DNA of 47,431 nt from a virus: positions 1-47,431 of IMG/VR virus record IMGVR_UViG_3300020455_001388, one strand, 5' to 3'. Of this stretch, positions 38,677 through 47,431 are shown piece by piece (position 1 is the first letter of the stretch; each line of letters begins with the position of its first letter). The notes under the pieces were generated by a model. That model did no database searches. It was not told where the DNA came from and saw only the letters and a program-made list of their open reading frames with translations. Both the position numbers and the translations under genes were made by a program.

Positions 38677-40967
38677 GCCTGTTTCACTATTATGTTATAG
38701 AGCTGGATTTACCCGAAGTTACAAGCGCATGCACAATAAATGGTAATGCGGGGTTTGGTACTCCGCTTACTTGCACAGACCAAAGTAACCACACAATCAC
38801 CACCAAAACGCACAAATACACCGACACAGCATTAATTCTGCCTGAATCCGATGTATATAAGTGCGTGAATAAAGTGAGCGAAACAACCCCTGCACTTAAG
38901 TCGGGAAATGGTGTGGCTAGCACAGCAACGTGCACCATCAGCATGCGTGATTTTATAGGCGATCCAAACCTATCAAGCCCCGCGTTAGTTTCAAACCCTG
39001 GCATCAAAGGACAGGGTTCATACTTCGGTAAATTAAAAGCCCGAAATGTACTGACAAATAAACCCATCCGCGTGAAGTATTACGAAAGTGACGGGTATAC
39101 ATCTACACTTAAGCGAACCCATCACTATCTACTTGTTGATGTAAAGCAAAGTAGTGCCGACATGTGGACATTCACATGTAAAGATGTGCTGTATAAGGCT
39201 GATGATGAGAACAGCGATTTTCCTAGAATAGTCACTGGCACGCTGCAAAGTGATATTGCAGTTGGCGAAACCAGCATTTCAATGGATGCTGATATTGCAG
39301 ACTGGACCCCATACTCAGATTATACTGCCGTGGTTGGCGGTGATTTGATGATGATCACAAACGCCAGCGGAAACGCTTCATCAGTAACGCTCACTGTTGT
39401 TAGAGCCAATACTATCACCCTAGGTTCGAGAACTATTCAAAACGAACCCTCTGAGCACTCAGCGGGGGACGAGGTATTCCGAGGCCGAAAGTTTGTCAAC
39501 GCGGATCCGTATGATTTGTTGGTTAAAGTGTTTGAAGACGCAGACTTAACCAGCGATAACTACAACGCCACGGTTATACAAGCTGAATTGGATGAATGGT
39601 TGCCCAATCTAAAAGGCTCGATTGATACCATTATTTACGAACACAATGACACCACCACGTTCCTAGATGACTTCTGCGCAACGTTAATGCTGGACATGTG
39701 GACAGATTTGACCACGGGTAAAATAGTAATAAAAGCAACCAGCCCATGGAATACAACGTCTGCCATTTTACGCGAAGGTATTGAAATTAATTACGGGTCC
39801 ATCAGCATTGATGAAGACGCCGAACTCTATTACTCACGCGCATTTTTGCAATACGACAAAAGAAAAATCACTGAAAGTGACGATGATGCCAACTTCGCCC
39901 GCTCTAGTTTAGCGTATGACACAACCCTTGAGGGTGAGTTGTATTACAACGCAGAGAAAGTTAAAGATTTGGGCAAGTCAATCATACTTTCCAACAAACT
40001 CAGCAATATTGAAACCGCTGATTTAACCACCGTTCGCTATGCCCAGCGTTTCAGTAATCGCCCCCAAAAAATTATTGGCACTGTTGAAGAAGCAAACCTT
40101 AATTTTTCGCTGGGGGATGTTGTAGAAATTAATACAGCCTCGAATCAGGATTTTTACGGCAACCCAGTCACAGGATTGCGATCTCAAATCATAAAGATAG
40201 CGCCAACGTCTAGCACTGGCCGCAGCTATAAAATTACAGCCGTAACGTACAACCCTTACATCGGCGCGTTCGCAGGCTCAGATTTTCTCGTAAATGCTGA
40301 GTATGACAATAATTTATACACGATAGCCGGCGGCCCCGTTACTGCAGACACCTTCACATTTATTTTTTCAAAGCAAGTTTACGGCCAAAACACCTTCAAT
40401 CAAGCCATTTCAGTGGGCTCATTCCCGTCTGGCTCAATTGTTAACCTGGTATTTATTGATGGCTCAATATCAATAGGGCGAGGCGGCAATGGTGGCTCTA
40501 CAGGTGCAGGTGAAAACGGCGGCACAACACTATTGGGTACTAGCGGTGTAACTGTAAATATCTATCTGGGTGGCACTACTCCAGATTTTGGTAATGGCTC
40601 ATACACCGCCGATGGCTATTTAAAAGCCCCAGGTGGCGGTGGTGGTGCAGCACCCGAAGAGTACGAGCCTAAATACAGTGTCATTCATCATGGTGGCGGT
40701 GGCGGCTCCGGTAGCAAGCCAGGCACAGGCGGGCAGGGATATGTTGGGGTCGAAGGGCAGGACGGTTCAGCAAGTTCAGGAGGCGAAGCTTTCTATTTAG
40801 CTGGCGCTGGCGGAGGCCCCGGCCAACCGGGAGAGGCGGGCGCTTATGCCGGTGGTTTAGCTGGCAAGGCGCTGGAGGCCAATGGCAGCACGATCAACGT
40901 TTATACCGATGGTGATTTATCGCGATACATCCAGGGCGAGGGTGATACCCCTAATTCTATATCATGA
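38673..40967 (+). CDS. Tail hub protein with glycine-rich C-terminal domain
   Basis: The 764-residue protein has a baseplate-hub-like body (about 1-570, with FHYYVIELDLPEVTSACTIN, TFTCKDVLYKAD, and a DLLVKVFEDADLTSDNY segment), then a short linker and a C-terminal 163-residue region very rich in Gly (from about residue 602; GRGGNGGSTGAGENGG, APGGGGGAAP, HHGGGGGSGSKPGTGGQG). This resembles the polyglycine-sandwich adhesins of T2-type gp38, which bind receptors. The hub probably closes the tube and carries its own adhesin. Confidence 0.75.
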   Translation: MSLFHYYVIELDLPEVTSACTINGNAGFGTPLTCTDQSNHTITTKTHKYTDTALILPESDVYKCVNKVSETTPALKSGNGVASTATCTISMRDFIGDPNLSSPALVSNPGIKGQGSYFGKLKARNVLTNKPIRVKYYESDGYTSTLKRTHHYLLVDVKQSSADMWTFTCKDVLYKADDENSDFPRIVTGTLQSDIAVGETSISMDADIADWTPYSDYTAVVGGDLMMITNASGNASSVTLTVVRANTITLGSRTIQNEPSEHSAGDEVFRGRKFVNADPYDLLVKVFEDADLTSDNYNATVIQAELDEWLPNLKGSIDTIIYEHNDTTTFLDDFCATLMLDMWTDLTTGKIVIKATSPWNTTSAILREGIEINYGSISIDEDAELYYSRAFLQYDKRKITESDDDANFARSSLAYDTTLEGELYYNAEKVKDLGKSIILSNKLSNIETADLTTVRYAQRFSNRPQKIIGTVEEANLNFSLGDVVEINTASNQDFYGNPVTGLRSQIIKIAPTSSTGRSYKITAVTYNPYIGAFAGSDFLVNAEYDNNLYTIAGGPVTADTFTFIFSKQVYGQNTFNQAISVGSFPSGSIVNLVFIDGSISIGRGGNGGSTGAGENGGTTLLGTSGVTVNIYLGGTTPDFGNGSYTADGYLKAPGGGGGAAPEEYEPKYSVIHHGGGGGSGSKPGTGGQGYVGVEGQDGSASSGGEAFYLAGAGGGPGQPGEAGAYAGGLAGKALEANGSTINVYTDGDLSRYIQGEGDTPNSIS

Positions 40968-41443
40968 TTGAAACGTTAATTGGTGAACTGTATTTCGACG
41001 TTGAGTTATATGACAGCATTGAGCTGGCAACCCGAATTCGTATTGGTGAGCATTACAACGGTTCAAAATGCATCATCTGGAAAGATGGCAATGTTCTGAT
41101 TGGTCAGCTAGAAGCTTCGATAGCATTTCAGGGTTCTTTGGTACAACTCAATAACGCTTCAATCACGCCTTATATATCTTACTTAAATAACGAATTGGTA
41201 GGCAGGCAATTAGTTGTTTCTGGTTCAATTATTTACACCAACCAGGCCGCTTATCATGCAATGCGCGCTGATGCCATGAGCGGGCGTAAATCGAACTACA
41301 GAGTCGAGTACGCTGATGGCGAGGAATTTACGGCAACGTTCACTCCGACAAACTTAGCCGATTCATTCCCCCGAGGTAATGCAGCCAAGAGTTCGTTTTC
41401 GCTGCGTTCCAGTGGCGCCGTAACCAGAATTACAGTTGAGTAG
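40964..41443 (+). CDS. Third tail-tube paralogue, fused to an extra N-terminal part
   Basis: The 159-residue protein has about 35 extra residues, then the tube motifs: VLIGQLEASIAFQGSLVQLN, VGRQLVVSGSIIYTNQAAYH, RADAMSGRKSNYRVEYADG and FTATFTPTNLADSFPRGNAA. They align in order with copies 1 and 2 (for example RADAITGTQADYSIVYGD). It lies between hub and tailspike, so it may form a ring at the tail tip. The ATG overlaps the hub stop. Confidence 0.78.
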   Translation: MIETLIGELYFDVELYDSIELATRIRIGEHYNGSKCIIWKDGNVLIGQLEASIAFQGSLVQLNNASITPYISYLNNELVGRQLVVSGSIIYTNQAAYHAMRADAMSGRKSNYRVEYADGEEFTATFTPTNLADSFPRGNAAKSSFSLRSSGAVTRITVE

Positions 41444-41451
41444 CTAAAACA

Positions 41452-43380
41452 ATGGCCGAAATAGAAAAATTACAGGCGTTAGCAAAGGGCACCCCCGGCA
41501 ATAGTACGGGTGAGGATGTGGCTAATGCGGTAAATGCGCTAATTGATGAGATAGCCGCATTATTAGACAGTGAACAGGTAACCCGCTGGCCTTCTTTTTC
41601 AGAAGTTACCGGCATGGTATCTAAAAACCAGTTACCACCAGTTTCATCAAAAGTGAATTCTGTTTTTGATGCGATAGCCGACACAGAATTAGGGGTTGGC
41701 GAGTTAGTAAAAACCGTCAGTTACCACGGCGATATAGGTTCAGTGATGCTAGCTAGAGGCGGCAACACTTATCTGAAAATCAGCGGCCAATCTAACACCG
41801 AAGACGGTTGCCGTTATATCTACACTAATGATGGGAATACATTAGTAGGGTTATTTCCTGATGGGTTCATTAGACCCGAACAGGCTGGCGCAAAAGGTGA
41901 CGGTACAACAAACGATGCAGATGCAATACAAGCAGCAAACTCCCTAATTTCTGATTTAGTCATCGGTTTAAAATTTTCAAGCAAAGATTATTTTGTGGGA
42001 ACCAGTAGTTTTATAATCGACGCCCTTAGAGGGTTTTGGCATGGCGAAACTCAGTCCAGAATTATTTTTTCAGGCGCTCCGTCTGCGGGGTACGGTGTGC
42101 AGTTGGTTGGAGCGCCAGTGTATGAGTCAAACGACAGGATGGTAAAAAGCGCGCTGAAAAACATCAGTATCGTAGGTGGCGCTAAAAACAGCGAATACGA
42201 CGCAGACGCTATACAGCTGTCAGGTGGTACAGCGGCAACCAGAATAAGTTGTTGTTCACTGGATTGGGTGTCGGTACAGGGCTTTAAGCGAACATTTAGG
42301 TTTAACGACCACTGCTGGAAAGTGAGCGTAAACAATTGTCGCACCATTGGCGGATATATTGAAACGCCAAGTTCAACGGTTGATTTTGGCGAGTGTATGG
42401 TATTACGCGATTGTTTTTTTGCAGACTCAAGCGGTCAATTTTCAAATTTCCGTAAAGGCGAATGGAGATGTTTTGGCACGTCCTTTGATAATCAGCCGTT
42501 TGCAACGTGGTCAGACACTATTTTTAGCATGAATCAGTGCCACATTGAAAACCCTAACAATCAATCTACATCTGTTAATTTCGTCGAGTCTAATAGTCTA
42601 TCTAAAATCATGATTCGCGATAGTTGGATAACTACCAATAACCGAGCGCTTATCAAGCCACCACTAACCAGTAATGCTCCCGACACGACTACGGGCGGTA
42701 TATTCTTGGATAATGTAACGTGGAACATGAATGGAGACTACGACCCACAAGGAAACGGGTACGCACACAACTATATCATTGGAGGGACAGGAAGAAGCGG
42801 AGTTAAGGGGATGCATTGGCTTGGGTTTCAAACCTACTGGCCGCATTTTACAAGTCCGTGGGCTAACCAGATATTAAACGGCGACTTTGAAACTGGTGAT
42901 GCCGAGGGATGGACGGTTAGAATTATAGATACGTCTGGCGGCACAAACGCTTCGTCGTCTATCACAGCAACGACAACCGACCCTTATAGCGGCACATACT
43001 GCGGTCAACTAAGTGCTACTTATGGAGGTGGCGGTGGCGTACAGGGCGGCGAGTTGTATCAGGCGCTATCGTGCAAACCAAACGACCTAGTTGTATTTGG
43101 GTTGTACATCAAAAACGATTGGGACGCATCCAATGACGTGGGGCTATTTCAAATATTGGTCTACTTTTATGATGCTGCGGGTAATCAGATTTCAGACGAG
43201 TCTGTATCGAGATTAGAGGGGTTACAATCGTCGTGGACGTATCGCTCATCCAGCATCATAGCACCACGGAGCGCATGTAGGGTGGAGGTTGTGGTTCAAG
43301 CACTTGCTAGTGTTGACACGCCTACAACAATTAACGCATGGGTAGATGAATTCCATGTAGAAGTTCAGGAGCTTATGTGA
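41452..43380 (+). CDS. Tailspike with pectate-lyase-like beta helix
   Basis: The 642-residue protein has a helical N-terminal anchor (1-60), then FIRPEQAGAKGDGTTNDADA (about 139-158), the typical start of pectate-lyase-superfamily beta helices in phage tailspikes and depolymerases. The helix spans about 160-465. From about residue 472 (ILNGDFETGDAEGW) a jelly-roll, CBM4/9-like domain follows. It would bind and perhaps cut capsule or O-antigen sugars. The catalytic residues cannot be read from sequence alone. Confidence 0.85.
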   Translation: MAEIEKLQALAKGTPGNSTGEDVANAVNALIDEIAALLDSEQVTRWPSFSEVTGMVSKNQLPPVSSKVNSVFDAIADTELGVGELVKTVSYHGDIGSVMLARGGNTYLKISGQSNTEDGCRYIYTNDGNTLVGLFPDGFIRPEQAGAKGDGTTNDADAIQAANSLISDLVIGLKFSSKDYFVGTSSFIIDALRGFWHGETQSRIIFSGAPSAGYGVQLVGAPVYESNDRMVKSALKNISIVGGAKNSEYDADAIQLSGGTAATRISCCSLDWVSVQGFKRTFRFNDHCWKVSVNNCRTIGGYIETPSSTVDFGECMVLRDCFFADSSGQFSNFRKGEWRCFGTSFDNQPFATWSDTIFSMNQCHIENPNNQSTSVNFVESNSLSKIMIRDSWITTNNRALIKPPLTSNAPDTTTGGIFLDNVTWNMNGDYDPQGNGYAHNYIIGGTGRSGVKGMHWLGFQTYWPHFTSPWANQILNGDFETGDAEGWTVRIIDTSGGTNASSSITATTTDPYSGTYCGQLSATYGGGGGVQGGELYQALSCKPNDLVVFGLYIKNDWDASNDVGLFQILVYFYDAAGNQISDESVSRLEGLQSSWTYRSSSIIAPRSACRVEVVVQALASVDTPTTINAWVDEFHVEVQELM

Positions 43381-43763
43381 TGCAAAAATACTTATTACCA
43401 CTTATCGCAGTGCTAGCTATCTTAGCGGTCACAACTTACTACTTATCATCATCTGATGATAGAGCGTATTACGAGGCGCTAAGCAACTTTATTTACATAG
43501 ACGATATTGCAGATGAGCATAAAGCGTTTACACGCATTGACTCTGAGTTTCAAGGTGATTGTGAGGACTTCGCCTTTACCCTGCAACTGCAAATCGGTGG
43601 GGAAGTGTGGGCGTTCACCCACAACGATAATGTCAATCATGCGGCATTGGTTTTAAACGGGGTTGTTTACGACAGTTTGCGAAAACACCCAATATCGATT
43701 AACGATTACCCAAAACACAAACTTTATAAAATGAAGTTCGCTGGCGAACTGATAGCAAATTGA
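43380..43763 (+). CDS. Membrane-anchored transglutaminase-like Cys protease candidate
   Basis: The 127-residue product has a signal-anchor (residues 4-23, YLLPLIAVLAILAVTTYY) and a small domain with GDCEDFAFTLQLQ, HAALVLNGVVYDS. Cys, His and Asp in this order are the catalytic triad of the bacterial transglutaminase-like cysteine proteinases (BTLCP). The ATG at 43380 overlaps the tailspike stop (TGATG). It probably acts at the membrane or in the periplasm. Its place between two receptor-binding genes suggests a role in cell-surface change or tail-fibre processing. Confidence 0.65.
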   Translation: MQKYLLPLIAVLAILAVTTYYLSSSDDRAYYEALSNFIYIDDIADEHKAFTRIDSEFQGDCEDFAFTLQLQIGGEVWAFTHNDNVNHAALVLNGVVYDSLRKHPISINDYPKHKLYKMKFAGELIAN

Positions 43764-43781
43764 CCACATGAGGGCGAATAA

Positions 43782-46571
43782 ATGGCAATTGAAACTTTTG
43801 ATTACCCAGATGGGACGACGAGCGTAGCGGGGGCGACCCTTCTAGAGGGTGATTATGTTGTCAACAACAAAAAGCTAACAAAGGGTAGCGCCACTCCGAG
43901 TATACTTTTCGACTCCGGAAGGGATGGCTCGGTCACTGTTGATATGCACAACACAGGTGTTAGTTTTGCAAACGCATTCATTCTCATGCGTGTGACTGAT
44001 ACTAGCAATTTAATATTGTTCGGTCTCGCACCTGGGGAGGGTGAACTGGGCGCTAGGTGTAGAATATATCTAAAAGAAGGCGGAGTTAACAACATTGTTG
44101 CCGATGAGTATTACACAGCGCTAAATGACCCAGACTTAACAAAAGTTTCCCCAGTATACCGCATGACTGCGGTTTGTGATGGTACAGATTTAAAGTTCTA
44201 CGTAAACGGGGAGCTAGTCTGCTCCGCCACTGACGTTAGCGCCATATCTGGTGACGGCATTGGCTTGCGGGTAGATGATAATGATATGCAGTTTGATAAT
44301 TACCGCTACACTAGCGAGATTATCACGCCGCCCGAGATTGTTACCCAGTCAGGAAGTGCGCTATCAGTAACAAAATTGGGGCAGATTTTCCCCATTCATT
44401 CCCAAATACTTGCGGATGGATATGAAGAGGAATTTTTTCTATATCCAGTTGATGGCTCAACGGTACCAAGCTGGCCTAGTTCCACATACCCCGTTATCGT
44501 CTATTCATCACCAGACCACGGAAGCGGGCCAGGCGGTATTTATGTTCGAGTGTGGAACTCAACACTTGGCGCAATAACTGACCCTGCGGCGTGGGAGGAA
44601 TGGCAAAACGTTTCGAGTCGGCCAGAGTTCGACCATATCACAACAAAGACATGCCCTATTTATGTTGATGATGATTTTGTGCAAACTGAGACGCCAGCAG
44701 TTAGGGTGATTGATGGTGTGGTTAATATGCTCTATCACACTCGCTCAGTTTTAGTGCCAGAATATCCAGAAGGTGTGCAAAACACGCATTTGGCAACAGG
44801 CACTAACGGTATTGACTTTACTAGGTCTGCAACATCGGTAATTACGTATAACCCTGAATTTGAGCAAGGGGACGGTCACACCGGTTACGCAAAGCCTATC
44901 ATTAATCCGCTATCTAAGTACCCATATGAATATATTGCCATGGCATCGCATGGCGGCGGGTCAGACGGTACTGGAGGTGCAGCCATATATGGTGCAAACA
45001 CATGGGATTCTTGGGAGTTTATAACGCTCATAGGCTCATCTACTGACAAGCGGATAGTAGACCACGCCCCCGCAGGCTGGGAGGATGTGGAGTGGGGGGC
45101 TAGAATAAACAGCCTCGACAATATCAGGCGCGAAGGTGAATATTGGAGGTGCGTATTTAATTTACGCATAGATGATGCTAATGGCGGGGATACAATCCCA
45201 TACCTGCCAGTCGAGGTTTTAATTGATGATGAGTTCAATCTTGTATCAGAACCTAATTTATTCATTGAACTTGGCGCTAACGGCGATTTTGACGAGGGGG
45301 AGATATTACAATTCATTGAGTTTGAGTATGGAAGTTCACGGTATGGCCTATACAAATCACTACCCCTAGCGGCGAACTCTAATTCCGCTGTTGGTATGGT
45401 TGAGGTTTCGGATGCTAGCCGGGATTGGCGACTGTTTCAGACGTTGGCAGAAAAGTCCGGCGAACTGTATTTATCTGGTGATTACGCTGGATTAACAGCG
45501 AATAACACAACAATTACGGATGCTGACGGACTGATTAATCTATCCGTTCCAGCTAACGGCACAGACGCGATAGTGACGGGTGCCAGTGTGACGCCATCAA
45601 GTCACGGAATAGTTGAACTGTCGTTTAAGCGCCATGGCAGAATGACGGAATCTGACATTGGGGGCATGGTTGGTTTCTTTGATGATGTAACAAATATCCA
45701 AAATGGCATAGGTTTGCGCTGGCCTACAAATGCAACAGGTGACGACTACATTAGGCTGGTTATCACGGTTGGTGGCGTTGAGACCGAGTACGTGACAAAC
45801 GAGGTGCTGAGTCGCTTGGCTGGCGGGTCTGTTGATTATGTAATGTCTAAGAAAAGTTACGGCTTTAGAATTGACGTGGCAAATCGCCTTGTTCATGTGC
45901 TAGATGGTAGAGCTGTTGTTTATGAGCAAGATATTTCAGATATAGACTTGACTACTACATATCAATCAGCACTGATTCATTATAGTGATACTGCGGCGCT
46001 AGGGAGTGTGGCATTTGAACAGATGCAAGTATCCACATTCTCAAATGACGCTCGCGCATTGCGCCCTATCGCTGGTGCAGGCGCAGACCAATCCGACATA
46101 GTGGAAGGTGACGTTGTAACGCTAGATGGTACGGCATCAGCCGCTATCGCCCCAGCTACAATTGCTAGTTATCAATGGGTGCAGACTGGCGGCGAATCAG
46201 TAACGCTATCCGATGCGACAGAAGTTAACCCGACATTCACAGCGCCAAATATTGACACAGAACAAACGTTAACCTTTAGTCTCACTGTTATTGATAGTAA
46301 TGGGTTGTTGAGCGATGCGGATTTAGTTAATGTTGATATGATTGTTACATCAACCCTCACAGCGACAATAGATAGTATTCCTGATGGCACTTACGATACA
46401 CGCGTTATTGATGCAGATAATGGCCTGATGCCGTTTTTCGGCTCAAAAGAGTGGGCTAATGGTAGCGCAACATTTACGTTGAATGATGTTCAAGTGGGTA
46501 CGAACTGTGAAGTATTTGCATTAACGCCTAACGATCTGCCGGCGGGCGCTGCTAGGGGGGTAACAGAATGA
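43782..46571 (+). CDS. Large tail fibre with lectin-like, propeller-like and PKD domains
   Basis: The 929-residue protein appears to have an N-terminal LamG/ConA-like sandwich (about 1-175, ending FDNYRYTSE), a central region with repeated Trp/Tyr-rich blades (about 190-545, for example FDHITTKTCPIYVDDDF and VEWGARINSLDNI) like GH43/GH32 propellers, a second ConA-like part (about 560-760), and a PKD/Ig-like domain (about 765-865, GADQSDIVEGDVVTLDGTAS and PTFTAPNIDTEQTLTFSLTV). This suits a carbohydrate-binding fibre. The domain borders are estimates. Confidence 0.7.
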   Translation: MAIETFDYPDGTTSVAGATLLEGDYVVNNKKLTKGSATPSILFDSGRDGSVTVDMHNTGVSFANAFILMRVTDTSNLILFGLAPGEGELGARCRIYLKEGGVNNIVADEYYTALNDPDLTKVSPVYRMTAVCDGTDLKFYVNGELVCSATDVSAISGDGIGLRVDDNDMQFDNYRYTSEIITPPEIVTQSGSALSVTKLGQIFPIHSQILADGYEEEFFLYPVDGSTVPSWPSSTYPVIVYSSPDHGSGPGGIYVRVWNSTLGAITDPAAWEEWQNVSSRPEFDHITTKTCPIYVDDDFVQTETPAVRVIDGVVNMLYHTRSVLVPEYPEGVQNTHLATGTNGIDFTRSATSVITYNPEFEQGDGHTGYAKPIINPLSKYPYEYIAMASHGGGSDGTGGAAIYGANTWDSWEFITLIGSSTDKRIVDHAPAGWEDVEWGARINSLDNIRREGEYWRCVFNLRIDDANGGDTIPYLPVEVLIDDEFNLVSEPNLFIELGANGDFDEGEILQFIEFEYGSSRYGLYKSLPLAANSNSAVGMVEVSDASRDWRLFQTLAEKSGELYLSGDYAGLTANNTTITDADGLINLSVPANGTDAIVTGASVTPSSHGIVELSFKRHGRMTESDIGGMVGFFDDVTNIQNGIGLRWPTNATGDDYIRLVITVGGVETEYVTNEVLSRLAGGSVDYVMSKKSYGFRIDVANRLVHVLDGRAVVYEQDISDIDLTTTYQSALIHYSDTAALGSVAFEQMQVSTFSNDARALRPIAGAGADQSDIVEGDVVTLDGTASAAIAPATIASYQWVQTGGESVTLSDATEVNPTFTAPNIDTEQTLTFSLTVIDSNGLLSDADLVNVDMIVTSTLTATIDSIPDGTYDTRVIDADNGLMPFFGSKEWANGSATFTLNDVQVGTNCEVFALTPNDLPAGAARGVTE

Positions 46572-47014
46572 TTCTGGGTAAATGGGGTATGTTAGGCGTT
46601 TTCGGTAGCCCACCCACCGAAGATACAGCGTTGGCGAAGTTAGCTATATTGGACTATGAACTTTATTTTCATGGCGAGCTGGTGGCTTTTAAAGATAGAG
46701 CGAACAGAGAAATAATTAAAGTAAAGCCATCTAATGGGGCAGGCATCGCTGTTTGCGAAGACGGTTACTTGGACTGGGAAAATAACTCAATATCTAAAAT
46801 AGAAATACTTTGCAGTGATGGTGTGATTTCTACAGAGGGTGAACAAATAACCGTATCAGAGTCGCAACTAAAAGCCAGGCTAGGAGATCTACCCCTCGAG
46901 CCAGGCGCAAATAAATGGAGTTTAGTTTTCTATGTTGATTCTGACAAAAAAGGGATCGTCGCGTGCCATCCTGGTACGAAAAGCTACACGCCAATAAAGT
47001 GTTGGAACTTGTAA
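46568..47014 (+). CDS. Unknown protein after the fibre gene, 148 residues
   Basis: The ATG overlaps the fibre stop (ATGA). The product (MILGKWGMLGVFGSPPTEDT onward) begins like a short tail or fibre-end peptide and then looks beta-rich and soluble. It may be a fibre chaperone or accessory tip protein; the position supports this but no family is recognised. It is the last plus-strand gene of the tail module, followed by hairpins. Confidence 0.6.
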   Translation: MILGKWGMLGVFGSPPTEDTALAKLAILDYELYFHGELVAFKDRANREIIKVKPSNGAGIAVCEDGYLDWENNSISKIEILCSDGVISTEGEQITVSESQLKARLGDLPLEPGANKWSLVFYVDSDKKGIVACHPGTKSYTPIKCWNL

Positions 47015-47029
47015 CCTTATACAGTAGTT

Positions 47030-47072
47030 CGGAAAACGTAAGTTATTGATTCCGTTAATTTCACGTTTTCCG
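47030..47072 (+). terminator. Ten-pair hairpin after the tail operon
   Basis: CGGAAAACGT (47030-47039) pairs perfectly with ACGTTTTCCG (47063-47072) around a 23-base loop. No strong T run follows. It probably helps to end or protect the late transcript. Confidence 0.5.
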
Positions 47073-47120
47073 GCTTTCCCCCAAATTCCCCACCTTTAAA
47101 AAAGACAAAAATGCGTGTCA

Positions 47121-47144
47121 AACCCTCTAATTTAAAGGGTTTTC
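47121..47144 (+). terminator. Terminator at the end of the late operon
   Basis: AACCCT pairs with AGGGTT around CTAATTTA and is followed by TTC. The stem is short but well placed between the last late gene and the convergent gene at 47207. Confidence 0.5.
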
Positions 47145-47206
47145 ACCCCGCATTCCCCTGAAACTTGACATGGTAGAGGTCAAGACAGGGGGCTAGGCCC
47201 CTGTGC

Positions 47207-47431
47207 TTAAAAACCCTTAACGTACTTTGTCGGTTTCCCTTGCTTTATTACTACATGGCCAAAGCACTCTATAGATCGCATATGTTCTCTAATAGTTGCT
47301 CGGTTCCATCCAACTGCCTCAGCGACTTCGCGTTCGCCTGGTAGGTATTCGCCAACCGGAAAAGTTTTGATGTATTCAATTAAATCTACAATGGTAGGGT
47401 GTCGCGTAATTATATCGTTTAATGTAATCAT
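47207..47431 (-). CDS. GntR-type winged-helix protein, right edge of the window
   Basis: The 74-residue product from the ATG at the last base of the window is a single GntR-like DNA-binding domain: LIEYIKTFPVGEYLPGEREV, AEAVGWNRATIREHMRSIEC and a wing GHVVIKQGKPTKYVK. No effector domain follows, so it is either a compact phage regulator or a moron. The gene may extend beyond the window. It points towards the tail operon and a hairpin ACAGGGG/CCCCTGT (47186-47205) follows its stop. Confidence 0.75.
   Translation of the reverse strand: MITLNDIITRHPTIVDLIEYIKTFPVGEYLPGEREVAEAVGWNRATIREHMRSIECFGHVVIKQGKPTKYVKGF

Noticed and set aside
45597-45896. Minus-strand frames within the tail genes (for example 44885-45355 and 45597-45896)
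   Set aside because: They run against strongly supported late genes and show no protein features.

Overview
The window is the left part of a lambda-like siphovirus prophage integrated next to a conserved gammaproteobacterial gene block. Positions 1-1063 are host chromosome: pgsA followed by tRNA-Gly, tRNA-Cys and tRNA-Leu, the same order as pgsA-glyW-cysT-leuZ in enterobacteria. Moderate GC and the protein style suggest a marine Alteromonadales host; that placement is an inference. Everything from about 1064 to the right edge looks like phage. No second copy of the tRNA-Leu 3' end appears, so the right attachment site lies beyond the window.

Layout. 1134-8877 (minus strand) is the leftward early operon: integrase, a DUF4224 protein, many small unknown genes, a DEDDh exonuclease, RdgC, SSB and several tiny membrane proteins, driven by a PL-like promoter with operators at 8907-8957. 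9058-11609 (minus) is the lysogeny operon: a self-cleaving LexA-type repressor, a BRCT-domain gene, a leftover tail of a second repressor, and a membrane-anchored unknown protein. 11668-13498 (plus) starts with PR, Cro-like and CII-family genes. 13840-15298 is mostly non-coding but full of long helices, and surrounds two small genes, one of which resembles the Acb2/Tad1 family of cyclic-nucleotide sponges. 15368-23105 (plus) is replication, recombination and DNA modification: an O-like initiator with iterons inside it, a P-like loader, a fused m5C/m6A methyltransferase, a PD-(D/E)XK protein, a NinB-like protein, a second tyrosine recombinase and RusA. 23106-24256 is a cassette of three small genes flanked by a duplicated promoter element. 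24257-25600 is the late promoter with a downstream terminator, then endolysin and two holin-like genes. 25668-34338 is DNA packaging and head (Nu1, A, W, B, C with nested scaffold, D, E, FI-like, FII, U-like). 34407-47014 is the tail, including a G/GT-type -1 frameshift, tape measure, hub, tailspike and a large fibre.

How it works together. Repressor and Cro compete at GTTAGGNNAACTAAAC-type operators at PL and PR; RecA-stimulated self-cleavage would induce the prophage. The late region appears to be controlled by antitermination, because a strong promoter is followed within about 20 bases of its start by a terminator and further terminators sit inside the structural operon. The most unusual parts are the structured RNA region with three or four copies of one covarying helix, the two places where accessory genes are bordered by duplicated phage sequence, and a recurring Ala-Ala-stop gene junction.
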